16,648 nt of DNA from Acetofilamentum sp. (GTDB lineage Bacteria > Bacteroidota > Bacteroidia > Bacteroidales > DTU049): positions 1 to 16,648 of the forward strand of contig DYON01000025.1 of NCBI GenBank assembly GCA_020720525.1, given 5' to 3'. The notes under the pieces are model-generated. The model was not told where the DNA came from. It saw only the letters and a program-made list of their open reading frames with translations, and searched no databases. The position numbers and the translations under genes are program-made. How positions within the stretch are numbered: position 1 is the first letter of the stretch; each line of letters starts with the position of its first letter. Below are positions 13,047 through 16,648 of this stretch, one piece after another.

Positions 13047-15338
13047 ATGAAACGACTATACTTCTTTTTTTTAGTTCTATTATCTGCAAGTTCTTCTATT
13101 GCTCAAAACGGTACTATACGTGGATTTGTGTATGATCAAGCCGATGGAGAGCCAGTCATATTCACGAATGTTTATCTCAAAGGAACATCGTATGGATCGG
13201 CTACAGATATCAATGGATACTTCACCATTTCGCAGGTACCAGCTGGAGAATATACATTGCTCATTACTTGCTTGAGCTACGATACTTTAAGCGAAATTAT
13301 CAGTGTTAAAGCGAGTGAATTAATCACACGCAAATACAATCTTACCAAAAGTTCGAGAACACTTGGAACTGTTTATATACGAGCCGATTCTCAAGAAGAC
13401 ACTACTCAAACAAAAATTAGCGTTACAAAAATCACCCCCAAAGACATCACCAGTTTACCATCGATAGGTACGCCCGATTTTGCTCAATACCTGCAAATTT
13501 TGCCTGGAGTTATTTTCACCGGCGACCAAGGCGGACAGCTCTATATTCGCGGTGGAGCGCCAATACAGAACAAGGTTTTACTCGATGGCATGGTTGTTTA
13601 CAATCCATTTCATAGCATTGGCTTGTTTTCGGTTTTCGAAACTGAAATTATGCGAAATGCCGATGTTTACACAGGCGGTTTTGGTGCAGAATATGGAGGA
13701 CGGATTTCGTCGATAATGGATATTACAACCCGCAACGGAAACAAAAAGAATTACAGTGGGATGTTTAGTGCTAGCCCCTTTGGAGCCAACTTTATTTTCG
13801 AAGGTCCTATACAGAAAGACAAAGGAAATGGTGGTAGCTCATCGTTTATCATTTCGGCAAAAAATTCCTATTTGAGTAAAACCTCAAAAACACTTTACAA
13901 TTATATCGATACCGCAGGTCTTCCATTCGATTTTAGAGATATTTACGGAAAAGTGAGTTTTAATAGCAGCAATGGATCAAAAATCAACTTTTTCGGATTC
14001 AATTTCACCGATGCCGTTACTTACCGGTCAATTGCCAATTTCGATTGGAAATCGAATGGCGGTGGAGCCAATTTTGTAATTGTTCCTGGTGCCACACCAA
14101 CTCTTATTGAGGGAATTATTGCTTATTCGGACTACAAACTTACATTGACCGACCAAACCAATCTGCCAAAATCATCGGCTATTAATGGTTTTAATTTGGG
14201 ACTTTCGTTTACCTATTTTATTGGCAAAAACGACATTAAATATGGTCTCGAAATGCAGGGTTTCAATACCAACTTTGAGTTCTACAATGCTGCTCGCAGG
14301 CATATTCAACAGGAAGAAAGCACCACCGAATTTGGACTTTACGTAAAATACAAAGCCACCATTAAAAAACTTTTATTCGAGCCCTCGTTTCGTCTTCAAG
14401 CGTATCCCAGCTTATCGGAGGTTACACCCGAACCCCGCTTGGCGCTGAAATACAATCTTTTCAAGCATCTACGCATCAAGGCAGCCGGAGGCTTATACAC
14501 TCAGAATCTCATTTCGGCGAGTTCGGATCGCGATGTGGTGAACCTTTTTTACGGCTTTTTATCGGGTCCAGAAAACTTGCCCGATTTTTTTGATGGGGAT
14601 GAGGTAAAAAGTCGTTTACAAAAAGCAAAACATGCTATTTTGGGCTTCGAAATTGGTCCATTCAAAAACTTGACCTTCAATCTCGAATTTTATTACAAGT
14701 ATTTCAACCAGCTCAGCAACATAAACCGAAACAAAGTTTACGACGACACACCCGATTATGCAAGCAAAGCCGATTATTTGAAAAAAGATTTCATCATCGA
14801 AACTGGCGATGCCGAAGGAATAGATTTGTCGGTGAAATACGATGTGGAACACTTTTATGTATGGGCTGTATATTCGTATGGTATCGTAAATCGCTACGAT
14901 GGACTCATGACCTATCATCCACATTACGATCGACGCCACAACGTCAACCTTGTTGCAACATGGAAACCAGGCGAATTGCGCAAGTTCGAGTTTAGTGTTC
15001 GTTGGAATTTTGGAACCGGTTTTCCATTTACTCAAAATGCAGGATTCTATCCATACATGTCTTTCGAAGACGGAATCGATACCGATGTTTTCACAGCCGA
15101 AGAAGAATTGGGAATTCTATATGGCGAATACAATGCTGGTCGCCTCCCTACCTATCACAGACTCGACATCAGTGCTAAAAGAGTGTTCTATCTTTCGGAA
15201 ACTGCGAAAATTGAAGCAAATATTGGAGCTACCAATGTTTACAATAGAGCCAATATCTTCTATTTCGATCGAATCACCAACGAAAGGGTAAACCAACTGC
15301 CATTTATGCCCAGTGCTGGCGTTACACTCCGTTTTTAG
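13047..15338 (+). CDS. TonB-dependent receptor with carboxypeptidase-regulatory-like domain
   Basis: An outer-membrane beta-barrel transporter of 763 residues, energised by TonB–ExbBD. A signal peptide (MKRLYFFFLVLLSASSSIAQ, cleavage likely after A19) is followed by a CarboxypepD-reg-like domain, about 22–105 (GTIRGFVYD, GSATDINGYFTISQVPAGEYTL in part). The plug domain (about 125–230) has LQILPGVIFTGD, GQLYIRGGAP and NKVLLDGMVVYNPFHSIGLF. The barrel ends VTLRF, with the terminal phenylalanine recognised by BAM. There is no SusD partner, so it is not a SusCD pair and the ligand cannot be named; a siderophore, metal or peptide is possible. It follows the GNAT gene after 41 bp and may have its own promoter, although no exact TAnnTTTG box is found there. 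Confidence 0.92.
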   Translation: MKRLYFFFLVLLSASSSIAQNGTIRGFVYDQADGEPVIFTNVYLKGTSYGSATDINGYFTISQVPAGEYTLLITCLSYDTLSEIISVKASELITRKYNLTKSSRTLGTVYIRADSQEDTTQTKISVTKITPKDITSLPSIGTPDFAQYLQILPGVIFTGDQGGQLYIRGGAPIQNKVLLDGMVVYNPFHSIGLFSVFETEIMRNADVYTGGFGAEYGGRISSIMDITTRNGNKKNYSGMFSASPFGANFIFEGPIQKDKGNGGSSSFIISAKNSYLSKTSKTLYNYIDTAGLPFDFRDIYGKVSFNSSNGSKINFFGFNFTDAVTYRSIANFDWKSNGGGANFVIVPGATPTLIEGIIAYSDYKLTLTDQTNLPKSSAINGFNLGLSFTYFIGKNDIKYGLEMQGFNTNFEFYNAARRHIQQEESTTEFGLYVKYKATIKKLLFEPSFRLQAYPSLSEVTPEPRLALKYNLFKHLRIKAAGGLYTQNLISASSDRDVVNLFYGFLSGPENLPDFFDGDEVKSRLQKAKHAILGFEIGPFKNLTFNLEFYYKYFNQLSNINRNKVYDDTPDYASKADYLKKDFIIETGDAEGIDLSVKYDVEHFYVWAVYSYGIVNRYDGLMTYHPHYDRRHNVNLVATWKPGELRKFEFSVRWNFGTGFPFTQNAGFYPYMSFEDGIDTDVFTAEEELGILYGEYNAGRLPTYHRLDISAKRVFYLSETAKIEANIGATNVYNRANIFYFDRITNERVNQLPFMPSAGVTLRF

Positions 15339-15362
15339 ACAAACAGAATTATTTCAGCAACT

Positions 15363-16648
15363 ATGCGTTACCACGATACGGTTGACTACATCATGTCGGC
15401 TCTTCCCATGTTTCAACGAATTGGAAGTGCTGCATACAAAGCCAATCTCGATTCTACCATTGCCTTGTTGAATCGTATTGGCAATCCGGAGCGCAATTTC
15501 CGCAGCATTCATATTGCTGGAACCAATGGAAAAGGAAGTGTTTCGCATTTACTGGCAGCCATTTTCCAAAGCGCTGGCTACAAAACGGGACTTTACACAT
15601 CGCCGCATTTGACCGACTACCGCGAGCGAATTAGGATTGATGGACAAATGATTGAAAAACAATTTGTATCTCAATTCATTAAAAACAACAAAGACTTTCT
15701 CGACGAACTCAAACCTTCTTTTTTTGAGATGACAGCTGGCTTGGCTTTCGACTATTTCAGCAAGAAAAAAGTGGATATTGCCATTGTTGAAACAGGTATG
15801 GGTGGTCGGCTCGATAGCACCAACATGATTGAACCCGAGATATCGGTAATCACCAATATTGGATTGGATCATACACAGTTTTTGGGCGATACGCTTGCAA
15901 AAATAGCCAAAGAGAAAGCTGGAATTATCAAAAATGGAATTCCGGTGGTTGTTGGCGAAAGCAACGTTGAAACAGCTCCCATTTTCATCGAGTTTGCCAA
16001 GAATAAAATGTCGCAACTTGTTTTTGCCGATCAGTATTGCAAGCCTTTAATTTTAGAGCACAGCTTGGTTCCCCCACTGCTCGAAATGATGATTGACACG
16101 CCATCAAAGCATTTAAAAATTCAAAGTCAACTTGCGGGAAGCTACCAAATACAGAATATTTGTACTGTGGTTGCTTGTGTTGAATTGTTAAGAGAAACGG
16201 GATACAAGATATCCAATTCCGCATTGAAAACAGGGATAAAGCAAGTTGTTCAGCTTACTGGATTCAGAGGTCGCTGGACTGTGCGCAAAAGCAAGCCAGT
16301 GGTTGTATTCGACACAGGACATAATATAGACGGTTTGCAACAGATTTCAAAAATGCTTAAAACATTATCTTTCAACAAGTTGCATCTTGTTATTGGAATG
16401 GTTGACGACAAAAATCACGAAAGCCTACTGAAGCTTTTTCCGCCCGATGCACAATACTATTTCTGCAAACCATCTGTACCACGCGGTTTTGATGCAAAAA
16501 AGCTGAAATTGATAGCCGAAAGCATTGGGTTGAAAGGCAAATCTTATGCTACGGTCGCATCTGCATATAAAGCTGCAAAAATAAATGCAACTCAGCAGGA
16601 TATTATTTTTGTTGGAGGAAGCACATTTACTGTTGCCGATGCAATAGG
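15363..16648 (+). CDS. folC: folylpolyglutamate/dihydrofolate synthase, 3' end beyond the window
   Basis: FolC joins L-glutamate to dihydropteroate or folate (EC 6.3.2.12/17), a Mur-ligase-like cytosolic enzyme. 428 codons are visible from the ATG at 15363 (MRYHDTVDYIM); the family is about 430, so only a few codons are missing. Signatures: the P-loop IAGTNGKGSVSHLL (51–64), TSPHLTDYRERIRIDG (79–94), ETGMGGRLDSTN (143–154), the magnesium/substrate region ITNIGLDHTQFLG (163–175) with EKAGIIK (184–190), GFRGRW (300–305), and FDTGHN (316–321), where D.GHN replaces the common DGAHN. The last visible part (FVGGSTFTVADAI) is near the usual end. It starts 24 bp after the receptor gene's stop, so co-transcription is possible. 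Confidence 0.95.
   Translation, partial: MRYHDTVDYIMSALPMFQRIGSAAYKANLDSTIALLNRIGNPERNFRSIHIAGTNGKGSVSHLLAAIFQSAGYKTGLYTSPHLTDYRERIRIDGQMIEKQFVSQFIKNNKDFLDELKPSFFEMTAGLAFDYFSKKKVDIAIVETGMGGRLDSTNMIEPEISVITNIGLDHTQFLGDTLAKIAKEKAGIIKNGIPVVVGESNVETAPIFIEFAKNKMSQLVFADQYCKPLILEHSLVPPLLEMMIDTPSKHLKIQSQLAGSYQIQNICTVVACVELLRETGYKISNSALKTGIKQVVQLTGFRGRWTVRKSKPVVVFDTGHNIDGLQQISKMLKTLSFNKLHLVIGMVDDKNHESLLKLFPPDAQYYFCKPSVPRGFDAKKLKLIAESIGLKGKSYATVASAYKAAKINATQQDIIFVGGSTFTVADAI

Noticed and set aside
13047..15338. SusC of a polysaccharide utilisation locus
   Set aside because: No SusD or glycan enzyme is adjacent, and 763 residues is shorter than typical SusC.

Overview
The window looks like Bacteroidota (Bacteroidales/Flavobacteria-type) chromosome. 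Evidence: a TonB-dependent receptor with an N-terminal carboxypeptidase-regulatory-like domain, a short AMP nucleosidase, the amn–holA gene pair next to an orphan HsdR_N-domain gene, and TAnnTTTG-type -7 promoter boxes in place of E. coli-like promoters. Shine-Dalgarno sequences are mostly absent and composition is AT-rich. The species cannot be fixed from the sequence.

Region 1 (1–3699) is an uncharacterised accessory cluster. A WYL-domain regulator (2818 to 1793, minus) overlaps by 11 nt a small gene (1803 to 1393). Further along the same strand are a doubtful 43-codon ORF, a 107-bp element with perfect 14-bp terminal inverted repeats (1030–1136), and a two-gene unit (908 to 492, then 482 to 147). 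The proteins at 1393–1803 and 492–908 are diverged paralogues, with 25 of 65 residues identical without gaps. A similar inverted repeat, 9 bp + 7 bp spacer + 9 bp with the half TGCGTTTTG, lies upstream of the 908 gene and again between the WYL gene and the divergent gene 2935–3699. My inference is a small WYL-controlled regulon of unknown function. It may be defence-related, because WYL regulators often govern defence loci and a restriction system lies next to it.

Region 2 (3751–9234) is a restriction–modification module. A 1304-residue single-chain type IIG-like restriction/methyltransferase (9234 to 5320, minus) is followed 4 bp later by a Bro-N/DinD-like gene. Directly after the Bro-N stop codon is an in-frame leftover (4487 to 4311) encoding a second, diverged copy of the restriction enzyme's C-terminal tail, which points to gene replacement or cassette insertion here. 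An acidic protein of unknown function (3751–4305) converges on this scar.

Region 3 (9235–16648) looks like core genome: an orphan HsdR_N-type gene (minus, with a candidate terminator separating it from the RM gene), then plus-strand amn, holA and a YghO-like GNAT gene linked by 1-nt and 4-nt overlaps, a TonB-dependent receptor, and folC, which runs off the right edge. I saw no rRNA, tRNA or CRISPR array.
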